Below are positions 17,737 through 26,856 of a stretch of 64,000 nt of DNA, piece by piece. The DNA is from Brachyspira suanatina (GTDB lineage: Bacteria > Spirochaetota > Brachyspiria > Brachyspirales > Brachyspiraceae). The notes beneath the pieces are model-generated. The model did not search any database. It was not told the DNA's origin and worked only from the letters and a program-made list of their open reading frames with translations. The DNA is taken from contig NZ_CVLB01000001.1 of assembly GCF_001049755.1 (NCBI RefSeq), positions 372,001 through 436,000 on the forward strand, written 5' to 3'. The position numbers and the translations under genes are program-made. How positions within the stretch are numbered: position 1 is the stretch's first letter; the number at the start of each line of letters is the position of its first letter.

Positions 17737-18489
17737 GTGCTTGTAGGAAATGATGCTTATCAAAAGTTTATAGATTATATAGAAAATATTATAAACTTTA
17801 ATTTTTTATCCCATATACCTGGATCTAATGATACTATAGAAATGCAAAGAGAATCTATTATCAATATAGTGAAAAGATCAAATACTAATGAATCTTTTTT
17901 AGACTATATATCATACACATATACAATATTTGAAAATGATATAATAAAACAAATATTATCTATATCTTGGATTAAAGGAAACGGAGAAGAAGATAAAATA
18001 ATAAATGATGATAAGTTTGAGCTTAATGATGAAGAGTTAGTTAATTATATTTCTATTCTTTTAGTTTTAAGGGATGTTATGCATACAAGCTATATAGCAT
18101 CTCTTCCTATATACTATGAATATAAATATGAACAAAAAGAATTTATTGATAAAGCTAGAGAAATGATAGATCATTCTATATCTAATATATCTACTTTGGA
18201 GCATATTAATCCTATGTTTATAGCAATAGCAGCAAAAAGTGTTATTCCTTATTCTATAACGAATGATGAACTTTCTTCTTCATCTAAGTTAATAGCAATA
18301 CTTTTTAATTTATCAAGGATAATGGCATCATACCCTTATACTGATAAAATTATAGAAGACACTCAGCCTATATTTTCAAGTGCCTTGTATAATTTAGTGA
18401 ATAATGCTTCTTTTTTGGGATTAGATTATAAGATGATTAGAGTTATATATGATAAAGCAAAAATAGGAGAGATAAAGTGGAAAAATTAA
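17737..18489 (+). CDS. Hypothetical protein
   Basis: 250 residues, starting at a GTG with an AGGAT site eight bases upstream; the nearby ATG at 17729 is out of frame and hits a stop at once. The protein is mostly alpha-helical and acidic with no signal peptide or clear membrane helix. I do not recognise it. Its stop lies inside the start of the next gene (13-base overlap), so the two are translationally coupled and probably act together. Confidence 0.6.
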   Translation: MLVGNDAYQKFIDYIENIINFNFLSHIPGSNDTIEMQRESIINIVKRSNTNESFLDYISYTYTIFENDIIKQILSISWIKGNGEEDKIINDDKFELNDEELVNYISILLVLRDVMHTSYIASLPIYYEYKYEQKEFIDKAREMIDHSISNISTLEHINPMFIAIAAKSVIPYSITNDELSSSSKLIAILFNLSRIMASYPYTDKIIEDTQPIFSSALYNLVNNASFLGLDYKMIRVIYDKAKIGEIKWKN

Positions 18490-19520
18490 GTAAATATAAT
18501 ATTACATTTATAGTATCTGCTGTATCATCTTTAACTATAATATCAATGTGTGCATATATGATTCTAGATATACCTACATATATTATGAAGTTATTAATGC
18601 TTATAGAATTTTTATGCTCTTTTTATTTTGTATGCGTCTTTTTTTATAAGATTAATAAATATTCCAGAGTAGAGACTTTCTTTTATTTAATTATATATTT
18701 AGTTCCTTTTATACTGTCAATATTGGGACTTTTTTATATAACAAACTTTTTCTCTTTGAACAGAGTATTTTTAAGAGAGAATATTATAGCTTCTTTTCTT
18801 ACTAGAGGATATCATGTTCTGTTTATTTTTTATATATCTCATATAATATACTTTTTTTATTTATTTAGTATTGAAAATAAAAATACATTTTATTCTTTAA
18901 TATCTTCGAATTTTGTCGTAGTTGTTTCAGTGATAATGGCTGTTATATTTATAGTGTTATACGGAATAATAAATTGGGTGTTTGATAATAAGATAATTAC
19001 ATCTTATGGAGATAAAAAAAATGAAATAATATATGAAGCAGGCCTTGTATTTTCTCAGAATGTAAATACTGATGATCTTGAATATGAGGGTTTTGCTAAA
19101 AGTTATGATATGGTGCTTTTATATTATGACAATGAATTAAAATATAGATCAGAAGATTGGGATGATTTTGAAAGAAGGCATTTGCTTTTTGAAGCTGCTA
19201 TTATGCAGGGAAATGGATTTTTATTTATGGGAAGCGGAAAGGAATTTATTTATCCTTATTATATGTTTATACTGATATATGTAATAGTGAATTCTATTAT
19301 ACTTACTTGTTCTATAATGTTCTTTAAATTATTCTTTGATAAAAAATTTAATAATTATGTTAATATTATGATTAAAGGATTTAAAGAAGACAGTTACATA
19401 TATGCAATAGATACTGAAAAAATGGATAATACAGAAATAAAAAAATTATCAGAATTATATAATAAAAAGTTACTTACTTATAAATACAGAGAAAGATTTA
19501 TAAAAATGTTTACTAGATAA
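18477..19520 (+). CDS. Polytopic membrane protein of unknown function
   Basis: 347 residues from a GTG start with an AGGAGAG site. Six or so hydrophobic helices fill residues 8-175 (for example FVVVVSVIMAVIFIVLYGIINW). A hydrophilic segment of about 80 residues follows, and then another helix near residue 270 (YMFILIYVIVNSIILTCSIMFF) and a basic cytoplasmic tail. The layout recalls sensor or HAMP-like proteins, but no kinase, GGDEF or phosphatase domain is present. It overlaps the preceding gene by 13 bases. Confidence 0.6.
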   Translation: MEKLSKYNITFIVSAVSSLTIISMCAYMILDIPTYIMKLLMLIEFLCSFYFVCVFFYKINKYSRVETFFYLIIYLVPFILSILGLFYITNFFSLNRVFLRENIIASFLTRGYHVLFIFYISHIIYFFYLFSIENKNTFYSLISSNFVVVVSVIMAVIFIVLYGIINWVFDNKIITSYGDKKNEIIYEAGLVFSQNVNTDDLEYEGFAKSYDMVLLYYDNELKYRSEDWDDFERRHLLFEAAIMQGNGFLFMGSGKEFIYPYYMFILIYVIVNSIILTCSIMFFKLFFDKKFNNYVNIMIKGFKEDSYIYAIDTEKMDNTEIKKLSELYNKKLLTYKYRERFIKMFTR

Positions 19521-19736
19521 ATTTGTTTATTAATATATATCATTTTTATTATTGAATACGCTTTCAATCTGTATAAACTGTTATAGTTTGCAATGAAAAT
19601 CTATTTATTAAAAACTTTTAATAATTATAAATTTTATTTAAAATCATTTAAAAAAATTAATTTATATAAAATATATTATATTGCTATGCTATTTTTTATA
19701 TAAATTACATACAGTTGATTTTTATTTGAAACTTTT

Positions 19737-19766
19737 TTTACATTTTATCGTCTAATATGCTATAAT
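19737..19766 (+). promoter_or_regulatory. Promoter of the RND transporter
   Basis: TTTACA (19737-19742), 18-base spacer, TATAAT (19761-19766), about 45 bases upstream of the start codon. The 286-base gap before the gene holds nothing else I can support. Confidence 0.6.
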
Positions 19767-19812
19767 ACTAGTTGGATATTATAAAATATAAATTTAAGAA
19801 AACATTTTGATT

Positions 19813-22800
19813 ATGAAAACAATAATAGAAACAGTTGTTAAAAGACCAGTAACTATACTCATGGTTATTGTTTCAGTGATTATATTGGGGGCAGTTAGTC
19901 TATCAAAACTTTCAATAGATTTTATGCCTAGTATTGAAGTTCCTTATGTAAGCATTTATACAAGATATAAAAATGCAGGTCCTGAAGAGATAGAAAAATC
20001 AATTACAAAAATAATTGAAGGTGCTGTAGCTACAGTAAATAATATAAAAGAAATCACTTCAACATCAAGAGAAAATGCATCAGATGTAACTATAGAGTTT
20101 AATTGGGGAACAGATTTGAACGATGCTTCAGAAGACATAAGAGAGGCATTGGAACAGGTTATAGACTTGCTTCCAGATAGTGCTGAAAAACCTATAATAA
20201 GAAAATTCAGTACTGATGATATTTCATTAATGGAAGTTGCTATTTACGGTATGAATGATCAGGCAGCTTTATATAATATAGCAGATAATCAAATAGCACC
20301 TCAAATAAAACAAGCTAAAGGAGTTGCTCAGGCTGAAGTTTTAGGCGGATTAAAAAACGAAATAAAAATAGATGTTAATTTAAATAGATTAAAAGCATAT
20401 AATATAAATATCAATGAAATAGCTTCTGTACTTGCCAGAGATAATAATAACTTAGTAGGCGGGCAGGCTAATCAGGGTTTTTATAGATACACAATAAGAA
20501 CAATGGGAGAAATAAAGAGCCTTGATGATATAAAAAATACAATTATCTCTTTAAAAAAAGATAGTATTGGAAATGCTTCTGTAGTAAAAATACAGGATTT
20601 AGCAGAAGTTTATCAGGGTTATGATGATGATGTTAATATAATAAAGATTAACGGAGAAAATTCTATATCAATAGCTGTAAGTAAAGAGTCAGGAGCCAAT
20701 ACTGCCGAAGTTTCAAAAAATGTAATAAGGCAATTAGAAGAATATAATTTTCCTCAAGGCGTGAAATATGAAATAATGTTTAATACAGCCGATAGTATAA
20801 ATGAGTCTATAAAAGGAGTTCTTGAGGCTGCTTGGCAGGGAGGACTTTTTGCTATTATAGTTCTTATGATTTATATGTGGAATATAAGAACCGTATCAAT
20901 AATAGCTATATCAATACCTATTTCTATAATAGTAACTTTTACTCTTATGTATTTTATGAAAGTTACTTTAAATGTAATATCACTTTCAGGGCTTGTACTT
21001 GGAATAGGAATGATGGTTGATAATTCTATTGTAGTTCTTGAAAATATATTTTATTATAGACATCATGGATATGGAAAATATTCATCGGCTATTAATGGTG
21101 CTTATAAGGTATCGCTTGCAATTTCAGCTTCTACTTTCACCACTATTGCTGTATTCCTTCCTTTTTTATATATTGAGGGTATGGTTAGTCAAATTTTTAG
21201 AGATTTATGCATTACTGTTACAGTATCAATGATAGCCTCTTTATTAGTTGCTCTTTTAATAGTACCTATGTTTGGGGCAAGACTCATAACAAATAAAAGA
21301 TTAAAACTATTTTCAAAACTTGAAGCTTTAAGCAATAAATACATACATGATAATATGAGTAAACTCTATGATAAAATTTTGCATTTTTCAATAAGAAGAA
21401 AAAAAACTGTACTTATACCTTCTATCATATTAGTATTTGCTGTAATATTTTTAGGAGTTATGTTTATTGGTAAGGAAGGATTTCCTAAAACAGATGAGGG
21501 ACAGTTTATGGTTCGTATAACTATGCCTATAGGTACCAAATACGAACAAACTCAATCATTTATTGAACTTATGGAAAATGATATAAGAGAAATAGTTAAA
21601 GATGATTTAGTAAAAATTCAGTCAAGGATAAGAAAAGGCGATGAGGCAAATAATGCTAATATAAGAATAGAATTAAAATCTAAAAGCGAAGGAAGAAAAG
21701 GTACTATTGAAGATTATGTTGAACTTACAAGAGAAAAACTACAGAAATATCCAGCCAGAATAAATATTAATACATTAGGTTCAGCTTCAGGAGGAGGAAC
21801 AGGTGAGGCTATAAGAATAGAGATGCTTGGAGATGATGCTGGGCAGGCAGAAGAACTTGGAAATAGAATAGTAAGTGCAATATCAAATATAGAAGGTGTC
21901 AGAGGTGCTATGGTTGATATTGATGAATCAAACAGAGAACTTCAAATATATGTTAATAGAGATATAGCTGCTAAAATGGGGCTTAAAGTTAATGATGTAG
22001 CAAGAATAATAAATACAAGTTTTGCAGGAAGAACAGCTACTACAATAACACCTGAAAATTCTGACTTTACAGATATAGATGTTAATGTTCAATTAGAAAA
22101 TATTGATAAGGTTACAATAGATGATGTAAAAAAAGTGAGTATACCTGTAAAAGGTGTATTGATACCATTATCCTCAATAGCGGATATAGTAAAAAGTTAT
22201 GGACCTAATAGAATATATAGAAAAGATAGAAAAAGATTTACAACTGTAATCGCTAATGTTTATGAAAGACCTTTAAATGAAGTTATTTCTGAAATAAAAG
22301 ATAATATAGATAATAATGTATTCATACCAAACGGAATATCTATAAATTATGGCGGAGATTATGAGGATATGAATGAAGCTTTTTCTCAGCTAATACAGGC
22401 TTTGGTTTTAGCTTTAGTTTTAGTTTATGCTATTATGGCTAGTCAATTTGAATCTTTGATAGCACCATTTGTAATAGCATTTGCAATACCTTTCGGATTT
22501 GCCGGTTCGCTCATTGCTTTATTTATAACTAATACCACACTCAACGCTTATAGTGCCATAGGTTTTATAGTATTAATTGGAATAGTTGTTAATAATGGTA
22601 TAGTATTAATAGATTATATGAATCAGCTTATGCATGAAAAACATATAAATGGAGATGAATCTGCTTTACTTGCTGGAAAAAGAAGATTAAGACCTGTACT
22701 TATGACAACTCTTACCACTATATTAGGTATATTGCCTATGACTTTGGGTATAGGAAGCGGAAATGAAATGTATAAACCTTTGGCTATAGCATTATTAGGA

Positions 22801-22950
22801 GGACTTGTCGTTTCTACTATGTTTACATTGATTATAGTACCTACTATTTATGCGGGTATCAGAAATAAAATACCTCTTAAAGATTATGATAAAAAAGACC
22901 AGGAAAGTGCTAATGATTTTGCTTTAAATAACACTGTAAATGCAAAATAA
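19813..22950 (+). CDS. RND-family efflux transporter (AcrB/MdtB-like)
   Basis: 1045 residues from the ATG at 19813 (a TTG two codons earlier is the alternative). The N-terminus KTIIETVVKRPVTILMVIV and the first porter-domain segment (DFMPSIEVPYVSIYTRY, AGPEEIEKSI) are typical of the HAE family. Two sets of membrane helices flank two large periplasmic loops. GIGMMVDNSIVVLENI is the TM4 proton-relay motif, including the Asp. The pump exports drugs or lipophilic compounds using the proton gradient, normally with a membrane-fusion protein and a TolC channel. Neither is adjacent: ribokinase follows 29 bases downstream. Confidence 0.9.
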   Translation: MKTIIETVVKRPVTILMVIVSVIILGAVSLSKLSIDFMPSIEVPYVSIYTRYKNAGPEEIEKSITKIIEGAVATVNNIKEITSTSRENASDVTIEFNWGTDLNDASEDIREALEQVIDLLPDSAEKPIIRKFSTDDISLMEVAIYGMNDQAALYNIADNQIAPQIKQAKGVAQAEVLGGLKNEIKIDVNLNRLKAYNININEIASVLARDNNNLVGGQANQGFYRYTIRTMGEIKSLDDIKNTIISLKKDSIGNASVVKIQDLAEVYQGYDDDVNIIKINGENSISIAVSKESGANTAEVSKNVIRQLEEYNFPQGVKYEIMFNTADSINESIKGVLEAAWQGGLFAIIVLMIYMWNIRTVSIIAISIPISIIVTFTLMYFMKVTLNVISLSGLVLGIGMMVDNSIVVLENIFYYRHHGYGKYSSAINGAYKVSLAISASTFTTIAVFLPFLYIEGMVSQIFRDLCITVTVSMIASLLVALLIVPMFGARLITNKRLKLFSKLEALSNKYIHDNMSKLYDKILHFSIRRKKTVLIPSIILVFAVIFLGVMFIGKEGFPKTDEGQFMVRITMPIGTKYEQTQSFIELMENDIREIVKDDLVKIQSRIRKGDEANNANIRIELKSKSEGRKGTIEDYVELTREKLQKYPARININTLGSASGGGTGEAIRIEMLGDDAGQAEELGNRIVSAISNIEGVRGAMVDIDESNRELQIYVNRDIAAKMGLKVNDVARIINTSFAGRTATTITPENSDFTDIDVNVQLENIDKVTIDDVKKVSIPVKGVLIPLSSIADIVKSYGPNRIYRKDRKRFTTVIANVYERPLNEVISEIKDNIDNNVFIPNGISINYGGDYEDMNEAFSQLIQALVLALVLVYAIMASQFESLIAPFVIAFAIPFGFAGSLIALFITNTTLNAYSAIGFIVLIGIVVNNGIVLIDYMNQLMHEKHINGDESALLAGKRRLRPVLMTTLTTILGILPMTLGIGSGNEMYKPLAIALLGGLVVSTMFTLIIVPTIYAGIRNKIPLKDYDKKDQESANDFALNNTVNAK

Positions 22951-22979
22951 TAAATTTTTAATTTAATTAGAGTTTATAT

Positions 22980-23852
22980 ATGAGTAAAAAGATTTTAATT
23001 ATAGGAAGTATAAATAAAGATTTGGTTGTAACTGCCCCGCGTTTTCCTAAGGAAGGGGAAACTATATTAGGCAGCAATTTTTATACAGGAAATGGAGGAA
23101 AAGGAGCAAATCAAGCCTGTGCTATAGGTAAATTAGGCGGTGATGTAAGCATACTTAGTGCTGTAGGTGATGATAGTTTTGGAAAAGATTTATGCAATGC
23201 TTTAATTTATAATAATGTTAATACTGATAATTTAATAATAAAAAACAATGTTTCTACAGGTATTGCTGTTATTACTGTTACAGATTATGGCGCAAATAAT
23301 ATTATAGTGGCACAAGGAGCTAATGCTTTAATTACAAAAGATGATATAAAGGAAGAATTAATATCTTTATATGACATTGTAGTTATGCAGCTTGAAATTC
23401 CATTAGAAATAGCTGAATACTCGGCATATATTGCTAAAAAACTTGGAAAAACAGTTGTGCTTAATCCTTCTCCTGCTGTAAAACTCAATAAAGATTTTTT
23501 AAGTTATGTTGATATATTGATACCTAATGAAACAGAGATAGATATTATAGGCGGTATAGATTATGTATTTGAATGCGGAGTTAAAAATATAATACTTACT
23601 TTGGGTGCTAATGGATGCGATTTAATAAATAAAGATGGAAGAAAACATTTTGAGGCATACAAAGTAGATGTTGTTGATACTACTGCTGCAGGTGATAGCT
23701 TTTTGGGCGGAGTTGTAAGAATGATAGCTAATAATAAATCTATAGAAGAAGCCATAATTTTTGCTACTAAAGTTGCTAATATAACAGTTACTAGAAAAGG
23801 AGCAATAGATTCTATACCAACTTATGATGAAGTTATTTCTAAAAAGTGGTAA
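22980..23852 (+). CDS. rbsK: Ribokinase
   Basis: 290 residues. PfkB-family signatures are present: the N-terminal IIGSINKDLVVTAPRFPKEG, the substrate-binding GGKGANQA, and the C-terminal DTTAAGDSFLGG with catalytic Asp239 in the anion hole. Ribokinase phosphorylates D-ribose to ribose 5-phosphate using ATP. The GSINKDLV start and the early GGKGANQA are characteristic of RbsK rather than fructokinase. No ribose transporter lies in the window. It follows the RND gene by 29 bases and may be co-transcribed. Confidence 0.85.
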   Translation: MSKKILIIGSINKDLVVTAPRFPKEGETILGSNFYTGNGGKGANQACAIGKLGGDVSILSAVGDDSFGKDLCNALIYNNVNTDNLIIKNNVSTGIAVITVTDYGANNIIVAQGANALITKDDIKEELISLYDIVVMQLEIPLEIAEYSAYIAKKLGKTVVLNPSPAVKLNKDFLSYVDILIPNETEIDIIGGIDYVFECGVKNIILTLGANGCDLINKDGRKHFEAYKVDVVDTTAAGDSFLGGVVRMIANNKSIEEAIIFATKVANITVTRKGAIDSIPTYDEVISKKW

Positions 23853-23920
23853 TTTTATTATATCTATAATAGTATTATTTAATATTGTAAAGAATTTTTA
23901 TTAAGGTCCTAGCATAAGTA

Positions 23921-23948
23921 TTGACATATTGACTTTTTTTAATATACT
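23921..23948 (+). promoter_or_regulatory. Promoter of the 75-residue protein gene
   Basis: TTGACA (23921-23926), 16-base spacer, TATACT (23943-23948), upstream of the ATG at 23987. A good match that supports the small gene being real. Confidence 0.65.
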
Positions 23949-23986
23949 AAAAATTATATATAGCAAAACTAAAAGAGATTTTATTT

Positions 23987-24214
23987 ATGAAAAAGTACTT
24001 GTTTATAATGTCATTTATGCTGTTGGTTATGTTTTCTGAAAAAGAGTGTAAAGGACCTGATGGAGACAGTAAGCCAACTCCTTTTAGAAAAGAAACTGAA
24101 ATGATTTATAATAAAAAATATAGTTTAGATGTTGAGAATGTTTTTTATAGTGTAATATTATTTGCTGTGATTACATTGCCTTCATTATATATTGTAAATA
24201 AAAAAATCGATTAA
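23987..24214 (+). CDS. Small membrane protein, hypothetical
   Basis: 75 residues. An N-terminal hydrophobic segment (YLFIMSFMLLVMF) is followed by a short hydrophilic loop and a second hydrophobic segment (VFYSVILFAVITLPSLYIV) with a Lys-rich end. This suggests a two-helix membrane protein or a signal peptide with a C-terminal anchor. It has its own promoter. The next gene starts 34 bases downstream. No family recognised. Confidence 0.55.
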   Translation: MKKYLFIMSFMLLVMFSEKECKGPDGDSKPTPFRKETEMIYNKKYSLDVENVFYSVILFAVITLPSLYIVNKKID

Positions 24215-24247
24215 AAAACTATTCATTCTAAAATTACGGAGAAGATT

Positions 24248-24661
24248 ATGATAAACATAGAAGACTTAGTAGATGTAGAAGATGCTAATATAAATGAAGA
24301 TGATTGGAAATTGTATAAAGTATTCAAACCTATGAAAATTTTCGGTAAACAATTAGAAAGTTTATTTGATATAGGTATTCATAAATCTTGGAAATTAGAA
24401 GATATTATAAATAATTTGAAAGATCATATTACATTATTATCAGATTCAAGAGAACAATTAAAAACTGCTTATGGCGATTTTATGTTTATAGATGTAGATG
24501 ATAATTGGTATGATAATTTAGAGATATATAAAATATTAATAAAAATAAATGATGACGGTAGTATAGATTCTAAAATTGACTGCGGAGATGATGAAAATAT
24601 ATTCAGTGTATATTTTAAAGATAATGATATTATTGATATAATGGAATCTAGAATAAGATAA
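24248..24661 (+). CDS. Hypothetical acidic cytoplasmic protein
   Basis: 137 residues, very acidic and without signal peptide or membrane helix. The second half has the pattern of a small alpha/beta domain (KTAYGDFMFIDVDDNWYDNLE, then YKILIKINDDGSIDSKID). A ribosome site (ACGGAGAAG) lies directly before the ATG. Small acidic proteins of this type are sometimes immunity proteins, but no toxin gene is nearby, so no function is proposed. It ends one base before the convergent lrgB gene. Confidence 0.55.
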   Translation: MINIEDLVDVEDANINEDDWKLYKVFKPMKIFGKQLESLFDIGIHKSWKLEDIINNLKDHITLLSDSREQLKTAYGDFMFIDVDDNWYDNLEIYKILIKINDDGSIDSKIDCGDDENIFSVYFKDNDIIDIMESRIR

Positions 24662-24662
24662 A

Positions 24663-25373
24663 TTATCCCCATATCATTAATAAAAGTTTATATAATATAG
24701 GTATAAGTACAACTGATAAAGCGCCTGCAATACCAATGGCTAATCCAGACATAGCACCTTCAGTTTCTCCTAATTCTATAGCTTTACTTGTTCCAACAGC
24801 ATGAGATGCAGTTCCGATAGAAAGTCCTACAGCTAATGATGATTTTATTTTACATATTTTGCATACAGTAGGAGCAACAATAGCACCTGTAACTCCTGAT
24901 ATAATAACTGACAAAATAGTTATAGATCTTATTCCTCCCATATTAGCAGTTATATCTACAGCAATAGCAGTTGTTACAGATTTTGTAAGCAAAGAAGGAA
25001 ATAAAGCATCTGATATACCAAGCAATTTAGCGGATATAAATATTCCTGTTATTCCTATTGAACTTCCTATAGCTATACTTATAAATATTACAGCTAGATT
25101 AGCTTTTAATATAGGAAGATTTCTATATATTGGAAGAGCTAAAGCAACTGTAGCAGGTCCTACCAAGGCATTTATAAATTTTCCGCCGCTTTCATTATAA
25201 ACACTATAAGGTACTTGCATAAAATAGAGAGAAAAACCAACCAAGATAACGCTTGTTACCAATGGAGTTAAAATCGGTAGTTTTGTTTTTATATATATAG
25301 TGTATGATATTATATATGCTATTAAAGTTATAACTATTGGTATAATAGGGTTTTGTATAAATAATTCTTTCAT
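24663..25373 (-). CDS. lrgB: LrgB/CidB-family membrane protein
   Basis: 236 residues with about seven membrane helices. Family signatures include the N-terminal NPIIPIVITLIAYIISY, FINALVGPATVALALPIY, and the C-terminal IGTASHAVGTSKAIELGE. LrgB acts with LrgA in a holin/antiholin-like system that affects murein hydrolase export and, in some bacteria, pyruvate uptake. lrgA lies upstream on the same strand, but 263 non-coding bases separate them, unlike the usual overlapping pair. Confidence 0.9.
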   Translation of the reverse strand: MKELFIQNPIIPIVITLIAYIISYTIYIKTKLPILTPLVTSVILVGFSLYFMQVPYSVYNESGGKFINALVGPATVALALPIYRNLPILKANLAVIFISIAIGSSIGITGIFISAKLLGISDALFPSLLTKSVTTAIAVDITANMGGIRSITILSVIISGVTGAIVAPTVCKICKIKSSLAVGLSIGTASHAVGTSKAIELGETEGAMSGLAIGIAGALSVVLIPILYKLLLMIWG

Positions 25374-25380
25374 ATATTAA

Positions 25381-25480
25381 TCCTTATTGTTGCTATGCTC
25401 GACAAGCCAAATAGTCCCGAGTAATTTCATTACTTGGCATCTTGTATCGCTTTTTTATTGCTATGCTTGTCAATATGTAA
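25381..25480. repeat. Hairpin-rich intergenic element between lrgA and lrgB
   Basis: TTGCTATGCTCGACAAG (25390-25406) recurs in variant form as TTGCTATGCTTGTCAA (25458-25473). Between them, GCCAAATAGT can pair with TTACTTGGC. The core TTGCTATGCTCG is also found inverted at about 58171-58183 in another intergenic gap. It looks like a short dispersed palindromic repeat; the rest of the gap to lrgA is plain AT-rich DNA. Confidence 0.45.
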
Positions 25481-25636
25481 AATTCTAATTATTTTTATTG
25501 TTTTTATGTTTATTTTATTAATTTATATGTTTAAGCAAAACAATATTTACAAAAAATTTCATTACTTTATATTTATATGCCGGTCTAATGTAATATATTA
25601 AATTATCACTATATAGGCTAAATTAATTAAATAATT

Positions 25637-25996
25637 CTATTTCCTAAACTTTGAGAATAATTTTTCAAAAAACTGTGCTGATAATCCTGTAGCTATCATA
25701 ATAATTATTGCCATAAATATGCATATTGCTACAAATGGTATAATTTCAGCTTTTACATATTGATATTCATCTATTATAGCCAAAGTTCCCGGTATGAATA
25801 ATAATGACATATTTGCTATTAATAAGTCACTTGCTTCATCTATATGGCTTTCTCTTACTATTCCTGTTAATAATAATATAAATAGGAGCATCATACCTAT
25901 TACATTTCCAGGTATTGGCAATTTTAAAGTTTTACTTAGAATATCAGATATCGAGTATATAGAAAATATTATAGCAAATTGTTTAATGAGTTTCAT
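25637..25996 (-). CDS. lrgA: LrgA/CidA-family holin-like protein
   Basis: 119 residues with four membrane helices, the family's standard size and layout. The motif LKLPIPGNVIGMMLLFILL matches the conserved 'lPiPGsviGmllL' signature, and LFIPGTLAIIDEY follows. It forms small membrane pores and works with LrgB in control of cell lysis or metabolite export. It has a consensus promoter, divergent from that of the rpmG operon. Confidence 0.9.
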   Translation of the reverse strand: MKLIKQFAIIFSIYSISDILSKTLKLPIPGNVIGMMLLFILLLTGIVRESHIDEASDLLIANMSLLFIPGTLAIIDEYQYVKAEIIPFVAICIFMAIIIMIATGLSAQFFEKLFSKFRK

Positions 25997-26039
25997 ATTT
26001 ACTCCATTTATCTGTTATTTGTTAATTTTTTTGGTATAG

Positions 26040-26068
26040 ATTATATATATTAATTTATTCTTTTTCAA
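26040..26068 (-). promoter_or_regulatory. Promoter of lrgA
   Basis: On the minus strand, TTGAAA (26068-26063), 17-base spacer, TATAAT (26045-26040), about 44 bases before the lrgA ATG. Confidence 0.65.
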
Positions 26069-26111
26069 TAGAAAAGTTTAGAAAATATAATATATTTATT
26101 TATATTTTATA

Positions 26112-26140
26112 TTGACATAAAATTTATTTAGGTATATAAT
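26112..26140 (+). promoter_or_regulatory. Promoter of the rpmG-secE-nusG-ribosomal operon
   Basis: TTGACA (26112-26117), 17-base spacer, TATAAT (26135-26140): a perfect match. It is 62 bases upstream of rpmG, which has an AAGGAG ribosome site. Confidence 0.8.
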
Positions 26141-26202
26141 AGCATACCTTGTAAATTATAGGTTATCTGAAATTTGTTTAAGATAAATTTAAGGAGCAAA
26201 AA

Positions 26203-26379
26203 ATGGCAGGTGCTAAAGTAAAAACAGAACAAATCCATCTTCAATGCACAGAATGCAAAAGAAAAAATTATATAACAACAAAAAATAAACAAAATGTTCC
26301 AGAAAAATTGGAATTAAAAAAATATTGCCCTCATGATAAAAAACATACAATTCACAAGGAATTGAAAGTATCAAGATAA
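26203..26379 (+). CDS. rpmG: 50S ribosomal protein L33
   Basis: 58 residues starting [19 protein letters not shown], with the L33 core [13 protein letters not shown] and the end [18 protein letters not shown]33 sits near the E site of the large subunit. The first zinc pair (CTEC) is intact but the second pair has only one Cys (CPHD instead of CPxC), a form I recall from other spirochaetes too. It precedes tRNA-Trp, secE and nusG, the usual bacterial order. Confidence 0.95.
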   Translation: MAGAKVKTEQIHLQCTECKRKNYITTKNKQNVPEKLELKKYCPHDKKHTIHKELKVSR

Positions 26380-26415
26380 ATAATTCTTTTAATTAAGATT
26401 GTTTATAAATTTTTT

Positions 26416-26488
26416 GGGTCAGTAGTTCAATTGGTAGAGCACCGGTCTCCAAAACCGGGTGTTGCAGGTTCGACTCCTGTCTGACCTG
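26416..26488 (+). tRNA. trnW: tRNA-Trp (CCA anticodon)
   Basis: A 73-base cloverleaf. Acceptor stem GGGTCAG with CTGACCT and discriminator G; D-loop TTCAATTGGTAGAGC; anticodon stem-loop CCGGTCTCCAAAACCGG with CCA anticodon; T-arm CAGGTTCGACTCCTG. CCA is not encoded. Location between rpmG and secE is a conserved arrangement. Confidence 0.95.
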
Positions 26489-26530
26489 ATTCTTTTCTAA
26501 ATTGTTGTAATATAATTTAAGGTAATATTT

Positions 26531-26851
26531 ATGGCTGATAAAAAGAAAAATAATATAATTGATTCTATCAAAGAGATAAAAAAAGAACTCTTTGAAAGAA
26601 GTGTTTGGCCTACTCGTCAAGATGTAATAAATCAGACAGTTGTTGTTATAATATTGCTTATTTTGGCATCAGCTTTTTTGGGTGCTGCTGATTATGTAGT
26701 AACATTTTTGACAAGGGCGTTATTAGACGGTTCTATTTTGAGTAGCTTAATATCTTCTAAAATTACATTAGTTTTAATTCTTGCTGTAGTTGTTTTGTTT
26801 GTGATATATTTTGCTATTCGCTATATGAGAAAAAATAGATATAATAGGTGA
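26531..26851 (+). CDS. secE: Protein translocase subunit SecE
   Basis: 106 residues. The amphipathic helix and conserved stretch FERSVWPTRQDVINQTVVVI matches SecE ('e..kV.WPsr.E....t.vV'), followed by the core membrane helix. SecE stabilises SecY in the preprotein channel. Typical single-helix SecE proteins have about 60-65 residues and end soon after this helix; here a linker and a second hydrophobic helix (ITLVLILAVVVLFVIYFAI) follow, with a basic end. It ends 5 bases before the nusG ATG. Confidence 0.85.
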   Translation: MADKKKNNIIDSIKEIKKELFERSVWPTRQDVINQTVVVIILLILASAFLGAADYVVTFLTRALLDGSILSSLISSKITLVLILAVVVLFVIYFAIRYMRKNRYNR

Positions 26852-26856
26852 AAAAC

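Noticed and set aside
23987..24214. 75-residue protein as a TOMM precursor
   Set aside because: It has one Cys, two hydrophobic helices and no repetitive core.
24859..25200. Rightward 113-codon frame
   Set aside because: Antisense to lrgB, whose family signatures are clear.
26393..26620. Leftward 75-codon open frame
   Set aside because: It runs antisense through tRNA-Trp and the start of secE, both certain; it has no ribosome site.
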